Below are positions 45,742-57,599 of a stretch of 64,000 nt of DNA, in pieces. The notes below the pieces were generated by a model. The model had not been told where the DNA came from and did no database searches. It saw only the letters and a list, made by a program, of their open reading frames with translations. The stretch is from Vitellaria paradoxa. Taxonomy: Eukaryota > Streptophyta > Magnoliopsida > Ericales > Sapotaceae. The position numbers and the translations under genes were made by a program. The stretch's first letter is position 1. Each line of letters starts with the position of its first letter. Location: the NCBI GenBank assembly GCA_019916065.1, contig CM034236.1, forward strand, positions 25,368,358 through 25,432,357, written 5' to 3'.

Positions 45742-47697
45742 ATGTTTTTGAGGTCGGGTAGGATAACTGAGGTCATTCTATATCATAATAACCCTTCCTA
45801 TATTCCTGAGCCTTTAGAGCCCCCTGTTTTAGCTTCACTCTACTCCCAATCATCAGACGTAATGGCAAATGTAGAAGGGGATGGAAGTGTTAATGGGGAT
45901 GATGGAGCCTCGAAAATTAGGAGGATTAAGGATCACCTTGACCCTGTTAGGCAAACCACACCATCCTACATCATTCTACCTTTAAATAAGGGAAATTTCA
46001 CCCTAAGACCAGGGATCATCCAACTCCTGCCAACCTTTCACGGTCTTGACTCTGAAAACCCTTATAAGCATTTGAGAGAGTTTGAGGAAGTGACTAATAC
46101 TTGTGTGGATCAAAACACCAATGTGGATATAGTACGTCTCCAACTCTTCCCGTTTGCCCTTAAGGATAAGGCCAAATTTTGGCTCAATTCCCTTCGTCCT
46201 CGTTCCATTGGAACTTGGCGCGAAATGCAAATCGAGTTCTTGAAGAAATATTTCCTAACTCAAAAGACTCAACACTATAGGCGACAGATCACCACATTTT
46301 CATGTAGACCTAATGAGAACTTCTGTCGTGCTTGGGAAAGATTCAAGGACCTTTTAATGGCCTGTCCTCATCACGGTTTTGAGTCATGGAGACTAGTGAG
46401 TATCTTCCACGAGTCTCTTACCCTCAGTCTTAAGCAACTCATCTCTACCATGTGTAATGGTACTCTTTTTGATAAGACTACGGAGGAAGCCATGGACTTC
46501 TTTGACATGGTAGGTGAAGACTCGAATAACTGGAAGGTTGGGCCACCATCTTCTTTAGAACATAGGAATCCCATTCCTAGTGGCCAGTTGGAGTTGAGTG
46601 AAAGAGATGATTTGCGGGCTAGGTTAGCCGCCTTGCAACATAAGCTAGATTCACTTTAGATGAAAAACAAGGACAAATTGGTTGAGGTGAAAGTGATTTG
46701 TGCTGCGTGTGACCAATTCGGTCATGACGCAAATTCATGCCCTGAACTACCTTTGCTTAGAGAGATTGCGTATGGCCAAGCTTATGTCAATAACTCTCAA
46801 AACTAGCCATTTCAGAACAGGGGCCAAGGAAATGTCTTTTACCCACAAGCTGGGCATGTTACTTATCAAGGGGGGAACCAAGCTCCTAATGCTTATCTTC
46901 TGGGGTAGAGGAACCCTTCTAGTGTCCCATGGAGAAATGACACTCGGGGTCACTTATTTCAACCACCTCCTCTACCACCACCCCAATACCAATAGCCCAA
47001 TCCTATTGCATACCAACCTCCCCCTCAGAAAAGACCTATTGAGGATACTCTTCAGCAATTTATGGAACAGCAGTTGAACATAAATAATCAGGTGACAAGG
47101 GCATTAGATGACATTAGAGGCTAAGTGTCCAAGCTGACCCAGGCTATGAGTACCACTCAAAGTGGTAAACTCCTTGCACAACCTTTTCCCAACCCGAAAG
47201 GCCAGGCGAACATGACTAAGTCGTCGACCTCGGGTACTACCCCACATGAGCAAGTTCAGGCTGTCACCACTTTGAGGAGTGGTAAGATCATTCACAAACC
47301 TAGTGATCCTAGAGTCGGTGCTTCTAATGATGAGTTAGGATCCGGGGGTAGTAAGGGGGTTGAAAAGGAGAGTGATGTAGAGAAAGAGAAAGATCATGGG
47401 GAAACGAACAGCCATCATGGCAAATCAAGTCTTGAGAAAGAGAAAGATAGCGGAGGAGATGAAAGAGAGAATGAGGGAACCACAATAGGGACTTTAGGTA
47501 GGCAAGTTGACCATTCTGCTGAGCCCACACCTAAACCACCCTTTCCCCAGAGGTTAGCTAGGGGAAAGAACGAGATGTTAAACTCTGAGATTTATGAAAT
47601 TTTCAAACAAGTGAGAATCATCATCCCGTTACTCGAAGCCATCAAGCAAAATCCCCCTTACACTAAATTCCTCAAGGATATGTGCACGGTTAAGTGA
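45742..47697 (+). pseudogene. Athila gag with zinc knuckle (element Y)
   Basis: Start ATG 45742 (MFLRSGRITEV). Retrotrans_gag-type capsid region at residues about 90-260: LLPTFHGLDSENPYKHLREFEE, LFPFALKDKAKFWLNSL, TWREMQIEFLKKYF, CRAWERFKDLLMACPHHG, TTEEAMDFFD. The frame stops with TAG at 46657 but continues in register into a CCHC zinc knuckle (CAACDQFGHDANSC, about 46693-46734), a proline/glutamine-rich stretch and a charged linker up to TGA at 47695. Further in-frame stops are at 46804, 46906, 46993 (all TAG) and 47122 (TAA). In the living element this is the nucleocapsid protein, continuous with pol. Confidence 0.93.
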
Positions 47698-49950
47698 AAG
47701 CTCAATGTCAAGGAAAAAGTTTTCTTGACTAAACAAGTGAGTGCCATAATCCAGCGTGACACACCTCCTAAGTACAAAGATCCTGGGTGTCCAACCATTT
47801 CTTGCATTATAGGAAATCACCTCGTTGACAAGGCCTTACTTGACCTAGGTGCTAGTGTTAACCTCTTGCCCTACATTGTTTACTAGCAACTAGGTCTAGG
47901 TGAGTTAAAACCAACGAGGGTGACATTGCAACTGGCTGACTGTTCGGTCAAGATGCCAGGGGGGTAGTTGAGGATGTTTTGGTCCAAGTGGACAAGTTTT
48001 ACTTCCCAGTTGACTTTATTGTCTTGGACACTCAACCCATTCCAAATCCTACCCAATTTGTTCCGGTCATCTTAGGTAGACCATTTCTTGCTACATCCAA
48101 TGCTGTGATTAATTGTAAAAGTGGGGTCATGAAATTGTCCTTTGGAAATATGACTATAGAAATGAATGTGTTTCGGGTAGGGAAACAAATGGGGGAGTTT
48201 GAGGACATCCGAGAGGTGGATGTGATTCATATGTTGACTGAGGAATATTTTGAAAAGACTTTCTTTGAGGATCCTTTAGAGCATGCTTTAGTGAGGAGTG
48301 AGAGATGTGCAGTGTTGGATGGAGAAAATTGCATGCATGTTGGAGAGTTGATAGATGAGACTGAGGATGTCATGGTAGTTAGTGGTTGGGTACCGATTTT
48401 TGAGTCTTTGGAGCCTTCCTTGATTAAGCCCAAACCATCAATTGCGTGTCCTCCTTACCCTTCTAGGAAACCATTACCGAGTGAACTTAAGTATGCATTC
48501 CTAGGGGAGGGTGAGACATTTCCCGTAATAGTGTCTACACGTTTGGAGAAAGCACAGGAAGTAAGGTTGTTAGCAGTGTTGAGTGCCTACCGTCGAGCAC
48601 TAGGTTGGACTATGGCGGATCTTTGAGGTATCAGCCCTTTAGTATGTTCTCATCATATATACCTCAAAGATGATGCTAAGCCAGTAAGGCAAATGCAACG
48701 ACGGCTAAACCCCAATATGAAGGAAGTTGTAAAAGGGGAGGTGCTTAAATTGCTTGACGCGGGTATCATTTACCCCATCTCTGATTCGAAGTGGGTGAGT
48801 CGTACTCAGGTTGTTGCTAAGAAGTCTGGTGTCACTGTGGTTGAGAATGAGAAAGGTGAGTTAGTGCCCCAACGCACCCAAACTGGGTGGCGTATGTGCA
48901 TTGACTATAGGCGCTTGAATGCGGTGGCTTAGAAAGACCATTTTCCACTTCCCTTTCTAGACCAGGTGCTTGAGAGAGTAGCAGGGAAGTCTTTCTATTG
49001 CTTCCTAGATGGGTATTCAAGATATAATCAGGTTGAGATATTGCTAGAGGACCAAGATAAAAACCACATTTACATGCCACTTTGGCACATTTGCGTATAG
49101 ACATATGCCATTTGGGTTGTGTAACGCACCTGCGACTTTTCAATGGTGTGTAATGAGCATCTTCAGTGATATGGTTGAGAGGTTCTTGGAAGTGTTCATG
49201 GATGATTTCTCTGTTTATGGAGAAACTTTTGATGAGTGTCTGGACCACCTTGAAAAGGTTTTGATTCATTGTGAGAAGAGTAATTTGGTGCTGAATTGGG
49301 AAAAATGCCATTTCATGGTACAACAAAGGATAGTCTTGGGGCATATAGTATCAAGTCGGGGGATTGAGGTTGACAAAGCCAAAGTGGAGTTAAGATCATT
49401 TTTGGGTCATGCTGGTTTCTATCGGTGATTCATCTAGTCTTTTAGTTCTATTGCCCGGTCCTTATGCTTGTTGTTGTCCAATGATGTTTCTTTTGAGTGG
49501 ATAACCTCATGCCAAGAGGCATTTGACAGACTTAAACATTTGCTTACCACTGCACCAATTGTCCAAAGCCCGGATTGGTCCTTACCATTCGAGCTTATGT
49601 GGGATGTGAGTGATTTTGCAGTGGGAGCCGTTCTAGGGCAAAGGAGAGAAGGGAAGCCATTTGTCATTTACTATGCTAGTAAGACCCTAAATGAGGCTCA
49701 AGTGAATTATACCACTACGGAAAAGGAGCTTCTGGCTGTAGTATTTGCCCTAGACAAGTTTAGGTCATACTTGGTGGGATCTCGTGTCACAGTTTTCACT
49801 GACCATGCGGCCTTGAAATATCTTCTTGCCAAGAAAGAGGCCAAGCCTCGTTTGATTAGATGGATGCTACTCCTACAGGAGTTTGATTTAGAGATTAGAG
49901 ATAAGAAAGGAGTAGAGAACGTGGTAGCTGACCACTTGTCACGCTTACCA
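47698..49950 (+). pseudogene. Athila protease, reverse transcriptase and RNase H (element Y)
   Basis: Protease: ALLDLGASVNLLP (about 47836), the DLGAS active-site form of Athila, continuing after a frameshift near 47960 with VILGRPFLATSNAVI. RT: QRRLNPNMKEVVKGEVLKLLDAGIIYPI fingers from 48690, WRMCIDYRRLNAVA, HFPLPFLDQ, HMPFGLCNAPATF, and catalytic FMDDFSVY (about 49195-49218, the FMDD variant of YxDD). RNase [43 protein letters not shown] and VADHLSRL up to about 49950. Stops at 47884, 48624, 48930 and 49428 and a frameshift in the A run near 49058 disable it. RT copies element RNA into DNA; RNase H removes the template. Confidence 0.94.
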
Positions 49951-51337
49951 TTACATCTGTCTGACTCGAGTGACCACCCGATCAATGAACATTTCCCTGA
50001 TGAGCACCTCATGCATGTTAGCACCAATCCCCCAGTTCAGTCCCCATGGTACGCAGACATTGCAAATTTCTTGGTGACCGATCAGATGCCTTCCCATTGG
50101 ATGAAGGTTGATAGAGTGAAGTTCTTACGCAATGTGCGTAGCTTCTTTGGGGATGAGCCTTACCTTTACAAGTATTGCTCTGACCAAATCGTGAGACGAT
50201 ACATTCCGGATAGTGAGATTTCCAGTGTCATTGAGTTTTGCCATGCCTTGGCTTGCGGGGGTCACTTCTCTGCCAAGAAAACTACCGCTATGATCCTTCA
50301 AAGCAGATTTTATTGGCCCTCGATGTTCAAGGATGTGCATAACTTCTGTTTGAGGTGTGACTGATGCCAACAATTAGGAGCCCTTTCCAAACGTAATGAA
50401 ATGCCCCAAAATCCTGTCATCATCTTGGAAATCTTTGATTGTTGGGGAATAGACTTCATGGGCCCGTTTCCCATATCGTTTGGTTTTGAGTATATACTTG
50501 TGGCCATAGATTATGTTTCTAAATGGGTAGAAGCCATTACCACTCGCACCAATGACCATCGTGTGGTGGTCAAGTTCTTGAAGGAGTATATCTTTTCACG
50601 TTTTGGGATGCCCCGAGCCATCATTAATGATGGTGGTAAGCATTTTTGCAATCGGCCCGTGGGTATCTTAATGCATAGATATGGTGTGACTCATAAGGTG
50701 GGGACTTCCTATCACCCCCAAAATAGTGGCCAGGTTGAGTTGGCAAATAGGGAGATCAAAGGCATTCTTGAGAAAACAGTTAACCCCACACGTAAAGATT
50801 GGTCTTTGTGGCTAGTCAATGCGTTGTGGGCGTATCGTACGGCTTATAAGACTATTCTAGGCATGTCTCCCTATCGTCTTGTTTTTGGCAAGTCTTGCCA
50901 TCTACCCGTTGAGATGGAGCATTAAGCCTACTGAGCAATCCAGCAATTCAATGAGAGTCTAGATGATGTCGGCACTCTTAGGAAGCTTCAACTGAATGAA
51001 CTTGATGAATTACAAAATGATGCTTTCGAGAATGCAAAGATTGCCAAGGCTAAAATGAAGGATTTACATGATAGGCATATCCTTAGGAAATCCTTTCAAG
51101 TGGGCCAGAAAGTCTTGTTGTACAACTCTAGGTTACATCTCTTCTCCAGGAAGTTAAGGTCTTGATGGTCGGGTCCCTTTGTCATCACTTCCATTTCAGA
51201 GCATGGTGTGTGCGAGGTGCATAACCCACGCAACAACACTATTTTCAAAGTGAATGGCCATCGTCTCAAGCCATACTTGGACAGTTTCGTGGCTGAGATC
51301 GAGACGTGGGAGTTGACCGACCCACCTCCTTTCAAAT
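49951..51337 (+). pseudogene. Athila integrase (element Y)
   Basis: HHCC finger region ([11 protein letters not shown], then CLRCD, a stop, CQQLG at about 50350), catalytic core with Asp in [12 protein letters not shown], Asp in [12 protein letters not shown] and Glu in [17 protein letters not shown], then [29 protein letters not shown] and a C-terminal [27 protein letters not shown] segment ending DPPPFK at 51335. No chromodomain follows, as expected for Athila. Stops: 50362 (TGA where Arg is expected), two near 50925-50935, and one near 51163. Confidence 0.94.
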
Positions 51338-51529
51338 GAAAGCTTGGAGCCCGAGTTTGTAAATAGTGGTTTGTTTCCCTTTGTTTTGTTTTGTTTGGTT
51401 TTGTTTTAGATTAGAGAGTTCTTGTTTTGAAGTTTGGTGTGAATGAGTTTAGATTTGTGTCTTGAGTTACTTTTGTCCATACTCTGGTATGTCTAAAAAA
51501 AAAAAAAAAAAGCAAATTCTACTGTCCCA

Positions 51530-51893
51530 GCCCAAGTGGGGCGCCCCACCTATACCTATGGGCGCCCGTGTCCTCTGATGGGCGCCCCACATTCCCACAT
51601 GGGCACCCAAGCTTGCATGTGCATCCTTAAAGGGTCACGTGACCCTTTATTTTCTGCTACATCATCCTAATTCTAGCACACACCATTTGGCTATTGCTCT
51701 TTCCACCCGTGCCCAAGTGCTTCTTCTCCACCCGTGAGCTCCATCCTTCCTCACTCTTGGTCTCCACGTTCCATCTTCCATCTATGTTGGTTTCCTACCT
51801 CTTTTGGTCGTGCTAGGCTGTTTTTAATAGATTGTTCCTTTTATTTCGTGGTTATGTGCTGAATGGTGGAAGTAATGGCCTTTCTTTTTGAAG
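51530..51893 (+). promoter_or_regulatory. Putative internal promoter and leader for the env-like ORF (Y)
   Basis: GGGGCGCCCC, GGGCGCCC and GGGCACCC elements at 51540-51608 repeat the motif of the Y LTR. They are followed by a perfect 22-bp palindrome centred on a CACGTG G-box (51628-51649), a C/T-rich leader (51690-51790), and AAG|GTAAGTT, a consensus donor at 51894. I see no strong TATA box. Promoter function is inferred. Confidence 0.45.
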
Positions 51894-52319
51894 GTAAGTT
51901 GGGGATCCATTGTTTGGTGCATGGGCTATGAGTTTTGGCTTTAGTTTTCAGTTCATTTACTAATTTTTGAGTTGATTTGCTGATTTTGGGAGGTTTGGAC
52001 ATGGAGTTGTTCATTGTGAAAAGTGTATTAGAAAGGTGCCCACCAAGTGTTTGAGTAAATGCCCAAGTCGGGTAGTGATTGTTATTTGAAGTTGTGATCT
52101 TAGTTTCATGCTCTTGGGTGGAAGAAGATTGTTTTTGAAGGTAGGGAATTGATTTTTCAGGTGTGTGAAGGTGGAACCAACATGAGCCTACCAAGTGTTT
52201 GATACTTTGCCAATCTTAAGTTGTGAGTCTACTTTGTTAGGCATTTGTGAGGAACATTCTTTGTTGGTTTGGACATTTGGGATTGTTGTGGAAATTGAAT
52301 GTTTTGGGCTGCATTTTAG
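51894..52319 (+). other. Putative leader intron before the env-like ORF (Y)
   Basis: 426 bp from AAG|GTAAGTTGG to TGCATTTTAG|CTATG; the acceptor lies two bases before the ATG. Same place as the introns in R and B. Confidence 0.6.
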
Positions 52320-52321
52320 CT

Positions 52322-53635
52322 ATGCCACGGTCAAGGAAACAAGCCCATAAGGAGGACTTTGGTGGACCCTCTTGCGTCACTCGTTCTAAGAGGCGGCATG
52401 ATCATGCACCACCTACCTCTTTTTCGTCTGAGGGGGAAGAGGTTGAGCTTTCTGAGGGGGCTGCTGCCTCTTCATCTAAAAATGTTTCCTCCACTACTCC
52501 TGAAAATTCAAGCTCTGAAGATGTAATGGATAGGGGCAAGGATGATTTGCTTTTTGATCATACTCGGTTTAGAAATCAGAGCTGCCAAGTAGGGTTTGAT
52601 ACTTATTGGAGCCACAAGCCCATGTTGTGTGAACGAGGCATTCGGTTGATAGACTTTCCTGATCTTTGCACTACCCTCACTGGACATGGTTGGGTTAGGG
52701 CGATAACTTTCTGTGCTTCAGCTGATCCCATGCTCGTGCGGGAGTTCTATTCTAATATCAAAGTTTATCCTTCAGGGGCAGGGGTTTCACAGATTCTTGT
52801 GCAAGTTCGGGGGCGGCGTCTTCGCTTCAAAGCATCCACCATTGCTTCCTTTCTAGATATTCCACGGGTGGTTAACCCCGAGTACCCTTTCCCAAAAGAT
52901 TCTCGCCCTTCCCGTGACATGTTGGCTAGAGCTCTGTCTGATGGTGTTCATAGGACTTGGGCTCCTGTTCCACAGTTTTGCAAAAAGAACTTGAGTTCTT
53001 TTTATCGTGTTCTTCATGAGCTGTCTTGTAGCCAGATTTTCCTGCTTGTCCATGATGATTTAGTTAGTCGTGAGCGGGCATTGTTGCTTTATGCTATTGC
53101 TACAGACGTGCCTATTGACCTCACTTCAGTGCTCTTTGACACTATCATTCAGCGTGCAAGAGTTACTACCGGCCATTCGGTATTACCTTTTGATGGTCTC
53201 ATCATGGAACTATTGGCACACTTTGAAGTGAATGTTGATGAGACCGCTCGCACTGTTAGTCCTTCTATTCTGATTTCTGAGTCTACTGGTGCGAGGCGCA
53301 TAGCTCAGCTGCGTTCGCGCGAGTCATCTTTCTCGGATGCGGGACCTTCTACCTCTTCCACACCACCAATGCAGGATCCTCGTCCATGACCCCATGCAGT
53401 AGTGTTACAGTGTGATCTTATTCGGGGTATGGATGATAGGCTATGACATGTGGAAACTGAGCAAGCCACCTAATGTCGATCCTTGGATGGGATTGTAGCA
53501 GAGCAAGCTGCCCAGCGTCGCCTTCTGGAATCTCAGGGTGTCGCTCTGGATTCGATTCTTGCAGCTCTCCGTGCCTTGGGCCCTACGCCTCCGCCATCTT
53601 TTGATCCACCATTTGAGTGTCCTCCGAGTCCCTAG
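52322..53635 (+). pseudogene. Env-like / Transposase_32 ORF (element Y)
   Basis: Chosen start ATG 52322 (MPRSRKQAHKEDF) because it directly follows the acceptor; an in-frame ATG at 52247 lies in the intron. Basic N-terminus (SRKQ, RSKRRHD), Ser-rich acidic stretch, then the Transposase_32-like domain (about residues 95-330: FDTYWSHKPMLCERGIRLIDF, REFYSNIKVYPSG, ASTIASFLDIPRVVNPEYPFP, FYRVLHELSCSQIF, ERALLLYAIATDVPIDLTS). TGA at 53387 interrupts it; the frame then continues to 53635 with two more stops through a heptad-like VETEQAT, VAEQAAQRRLLESQG segment and a proline-rich end. Same layout as in B. Function unknown; the position is that of retroviral env, but I see no clear signal peptide or membrane anchor. 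Confidence 0.85.
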
Positions 53636-55726
53636 CTTGTTAGGCTTAGTTTTGCTGATCTGTACACAATTTAGGTCCGTGTTTTGCTGTTTTATATGAT
53701 GTACGACCTAAAACTGTTCTTTTGGAGTGCTAGTATTTCCTTTTAGGCTGCAGTGGGTTTGTGTTGATCGTATTATTCACTCAGTTTAACTTTTGCTTAA
53801 TGCACATCCATACCCTTTTGGTATAATTTTGTTGTTTTGTTTGTTTTTCCTTTTCTTTCCTATTTCTTGTACAGCTTGTTTCTATTTTCCTTATTTGTTT
53901 ATTTCTTACCTTTTTTTTTGTGCCTACAGTTCTTGTCCTTACGTTCTGTGGTGCTCTCTAGGTGATATCTTGCTTTACATATTTTTTTCTTGCATTCTTC
54001 ATGCTCACTGTTGCACACTACGACCTCACTTGTCTTTCATGGTCCTTACATTGGGGACAATGCTTACATTAGGTTAGGGGGGTGTGTGCAAAGTTCAAAT
54101 AGGTTGCATATTAGAGTTTGAATGCATAAGAGCACTTTGGTACTTAGTATTTGGCCTTTTGGTTTGGTTGATGATGGAATTGAGTGAGCACAGGAGGAGT
54201 GACTTTTGTTCAAGTTTTAATAGGAGACTTAGTTCTAGTTGAGTGTGTTGTGACCTTGTGCATTTTTGACTATCGTGGAGAAAAGCTTATGTGCTTAGGA
54301 GTGGATTCTGTCTAATATTGGTTAATTGAGCATTTTTGGAGTAGGTGGAGAATTATACCCCTTAATGGTGAGCTTTTGAGCCTAAATTTCTTGTTTTTTT
54401 TGAGGGGTTGCACATAATCACAGCTCTTTGGTTCTTCACTGGAGTTTTCAATGCACCAATTGCATCATGCACTTGCTTGAGTCCATTTGGCACATTATGA
54501 GTTGTTGCAAGCTTTGAACATGATGCTAGGCCTTCTTTGCTATTTTTGGTTTCTTTTTTTATCTTTTCTTATCTATGAATCACCCTAGGAACCAACTTGA
54601 AACCTTCTAATAAGTGTGTGTAATTTATGTTTCTTTCTTGGCTCACCTCATTTATCACCTATTACACCCATTCACACACTTTAAGCCTTACCCATGCATG
54701 TCTTGGGTTGTGGAAGTGCCTCAACATTTATGTGTGAACTTGGGTTGGGAATGGATGTCTTTTGGCGTAGAAAGTAGACGAATGTTTGAATGGGAATGTA
54801 TGTTGTTTGTTAAAAAAAAAAAGAAAAAGAAAAAAAACTCAAAGTTTTAGTAGTTTGTAAGTTTTGAGTAGTTGTCAATAAGTTTCTTGTTGAGATTCTT
54901 TTTAGGGGATAGAAAGGAATTGGGTAATAAGGGATTTGAGAGCACTTGACCATTTTTCTCCTAAGACGTGTGCCTTGATTTCCATATCTTCCATTGATAA
55001 ACCTTACCCTTGGCCAAGTTACAACCAAAACAAAGACCTAGTGGATTCTAAGCAAGCAACTCTTGTGTGTGCACGTAGTGGTTTTGTGTAGGTTGTGGGG
55101 TGTAATCTTTTGCATGGCATTGGAACCTTTTAGTTATGAGCTGTCCACTCTAAATTTCAATTCAATTCACTCATATATTGGTGGGGTTGTGTGCAAGTAG
55201 GTTGGCATAGTTGCTAATAGGACTGTGTGAACCATTGTTGAGTGACTCTCTTTCTATGAGTGCTATTCTTTGTGAGGATTTGAAGTCAAAACCTGGCTCC
55301 ATTTATGCTCTTGCAACCGTATTGAATGAATGAAACACTTTGGTACACATGTCTTTTCTACTTTGATAGTCCATGCTTTCATGCTTAGCACTTGGGAATT
55401 ACATATGATACTTGAATTTTGTTGGGCTTGAACTTGATTTATCTTTGATTGTAATTACTCTTTGACATTTAAGACCATACCATAGATGTTTGTGGGTAGC
55501 ATCACTGCAAACCCTCACGAGACCTTACTCGTCCACTAGGGGGAACCTAGGGGTTTAAAGGGCTTGCTACACACGCTAAGTGTGGCCGTGTGTTCCTACG
55601 AAAATGGACATCAGTTTAGATCATTTGTTTTGCATTGAATAAATACTTGCATGTCATGGATGTTTTAGCAATCGTTTGTATACCTCATGGTTTCATTGCA
55701 TGCATTGCTAGGGACTAGCAATATTT
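53636..55726 (+). other. 3' non-coding module of element Y
   Basis: Although the LTRs of Y differ from family X, this region shares many blocks with A, B, D and E in the same order: TTGGGGACAATG (54052), GGTTTGGTTGATGATGGAAT (54161), CTTATGTGCTTAGGAGTGGA (54285), A-rich tract (54812-54837), CAAAGACCTAGTGGATTCTA (55030) and CCCTCACGAGACCTTACTCG (55512). No conserved ORF. Confidence 0.85.
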
Positions 55727-55739
55727 AGGTTGGGGGGTG
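55727..55739 (+). promoter_or_regulatory. Polypurine tract of element Y
   Basis: AGGTTGGGGGGTG immediately before the 3' LTR; almost the family X tract. Confidence 0.88.
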
Positions 55740-57424
55740 TGATTGAGCACATAAAATGCAATCTTACCATGATTATGTAAATGATTTTAAGTGTTTTATT
55801 TATATAAATCTCATACCTTTTAATGAAATAAGCTAATTTATGTACTTTTGGACTTTTGTAGTTTTCGTGCTTCACTTGGTGAAGGAGGATGAAAAGAGAG
55901 GCCAAAGGAACAAGGAAACAAAGTTGGTGAATATGGAATAGGAGCATGGGAGCCCCACCACAAGCATGGGCGCCCCACCCTATAGCAGATGGGCGCCCAC
56001 AGAGAGTAGATTTTGGGAGGAAAAGTAGGTTCTTAGAGGCATTTCAATGAACAGTTGGAGAGTAGCCACCATGGGCGCCCCACCTAGACCCATGGGTGCC
56101 CTTGAGGACCCTTAGGCGCCCTATTCTTCATTAGGTGGGCGCTCACAGAGAGGGAGTTCTGACTGCTATTTTTGGCTATCTCTTTGAGGACTTTATCAAA
56201 CACTTGTACCATGGGCGCCCCACCTCAGCTATGGGCGCCTATGAGGACTCTTCCAGCACAAGTTCAGAAGAAGTTTAGAGTGTAATTTTACCATTTTGCC
56301 CCTGAATTATGTAATGATATAAAAGGGTAGAATTATGATGTTTTGGTGTGCAGAACCTTAGGAAAAGTTCAGATTTTATTTTCTAAGAGTTTTTATGTGA
56401 AGATTACATTCGAATTGCACTAAGGATTGGGATTTGTTGCTTTCGCTTTGGCTTGTTCAAGTTCGATTTTGTTTTTGCAGTACAATTCATGTGTAAGTTT
56501 TAATTTGTTAATTCGTTTTAATAAAAAAATCTCATGTTCTATGTGTTTTGTATGGTATGTTCACTTCGTAGTGTTTCGTAGACTTAGTTTGTATTGATTT
56601 GCTTTCGAAATTGTTTTAAACCTTTTCAATCTATTTCGTTCTTGTGTTTTGTTGCATGTTGAAGATGTTTTTCTTTTCGAATTGCTTTGTTTATACTTTC
56701 GCTATGCTAGGCTAGGGCTTTTCTTGGTTTTAACCTAAGTTCATAATGAAATTGAAGGTTTTGGACTCAAATAGAACAAATTGAAATGAATTCATTATCT
56801 TTTGAATGATAACGTAAGAATTGTAATTTTAGGTTGATTTTCGAAAACGAAACCCTGTGATACAATTGACTCCCGTTTACACTAGCGTGAATCGGATATC
56901 AATTCCATGTCCCGGTGATTTCAAACTTGACTTCAAAACCCCGGAATTACAATTTCTCTACGAAATAAGGTTTTTCACGTTGAATTTTCCGACCTAATCT
57001 TACATGTGTAAAGGTTAGGTTGAGTTAATTTCACATTCGAGTTCAAGCTTTCGAGGACATTACAGGACTAGGTTAAAACCAAGTATCTCTATTAATCCAA
57101 GTGTTTAATCAATTCACGTACCTGTTAAGTGTTGGAATTGGTTGTTTCCTTAGTGTTTCATTTTTAGTTTAAGTGTATTTCTCTTAAATTTTTAAATCAT
57201 TTTCCCAATTACTTTCAAATTAGATTTTCAATTACTTATTCAAAAACCCCAAAAAGATTTTCATCTTTTCTTTTCGAGATTTTCACAAGTGTTTTTGAAA
57301 GCAAGGTTGCCAACACTTAGGCACACCTTTGTTCCCTGTGGAGATGACCTAGGACTCACCTAGATTAGACACAACCGACTTCTTATACTTGAGAGTGATC
57401 CACAACAAAATTAGAGAGCGGTCA
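55740..57424 (+). repeat. 3' LTR of element Y
   Basis: 1685 bp; most GGGCGCCC palindromes are intact here (55968-56250), where the 5' LTR has CpG-decayed versions. TATA box GATATAAAAGGG at about 56317. Confidence 0.95.
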
Positions 57425-57594
57425 AATTCTTCATGCCTAAAATGTTCAATTTGCTAATAGCGCTTAATTACTACAGGTTTATCGACCCAAGTTTCATCAT
57501 AGCTGCGCTCAGCTTCTTCCCTACTAAATCTAGTTCTATTAAAAGAACTAGGCCCAACTTGTCTATTGGTAGGATGTTTAACTTGTGGGGCCAT
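57425..57594 (-). pseudogene. Env-like ORF of element B, N-terminal part
   Basis: ATG at 57594 (MAPQVKHPTNRQVGPSSFNRTRF), seven bases after the acceptor TTTTTATAG, then SYDETWVDKPVVIKRY, a stop where R has Trp or His, and QIEHFRHEEF up to the Y insertion. The reading frame continues at 43807. Matches remnant R over its whole length. Confidence 0.8.
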
Positions 57595-57599
57595 GGAAG

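Larger units (their letters stand above)
43808..57424 (+). mobile_element. Element Y: near full-length Athila retrotransposon inside the env-like ORF of B
   Basis: 13,617 bp with target duplication AATTC (43803-43807 and 57425-57429). Order: 5' LTR 43808-45493, tRNA-Asp primer site 45500-45517, gag 45742-47697, protease/RT/RNase H/INT 47698-51337, leader intron 51894-52319, env-like ORF 52322-53635, 3' non-coding module, polypurine tract 55727-55739, 3' LTR 55740-57424. The LTRs differ at several percent by eye, so it is older than E. Pol has two frameshifts and many stops. Confidence 0.96.

Noticed and set aside
46657..46659. TAG readthrough between gag and zinc knuckle in Y, as in some retroviruses
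   Set aside because: At least seven other in-frame stops lie along the polyprotein, so decay is simpler.
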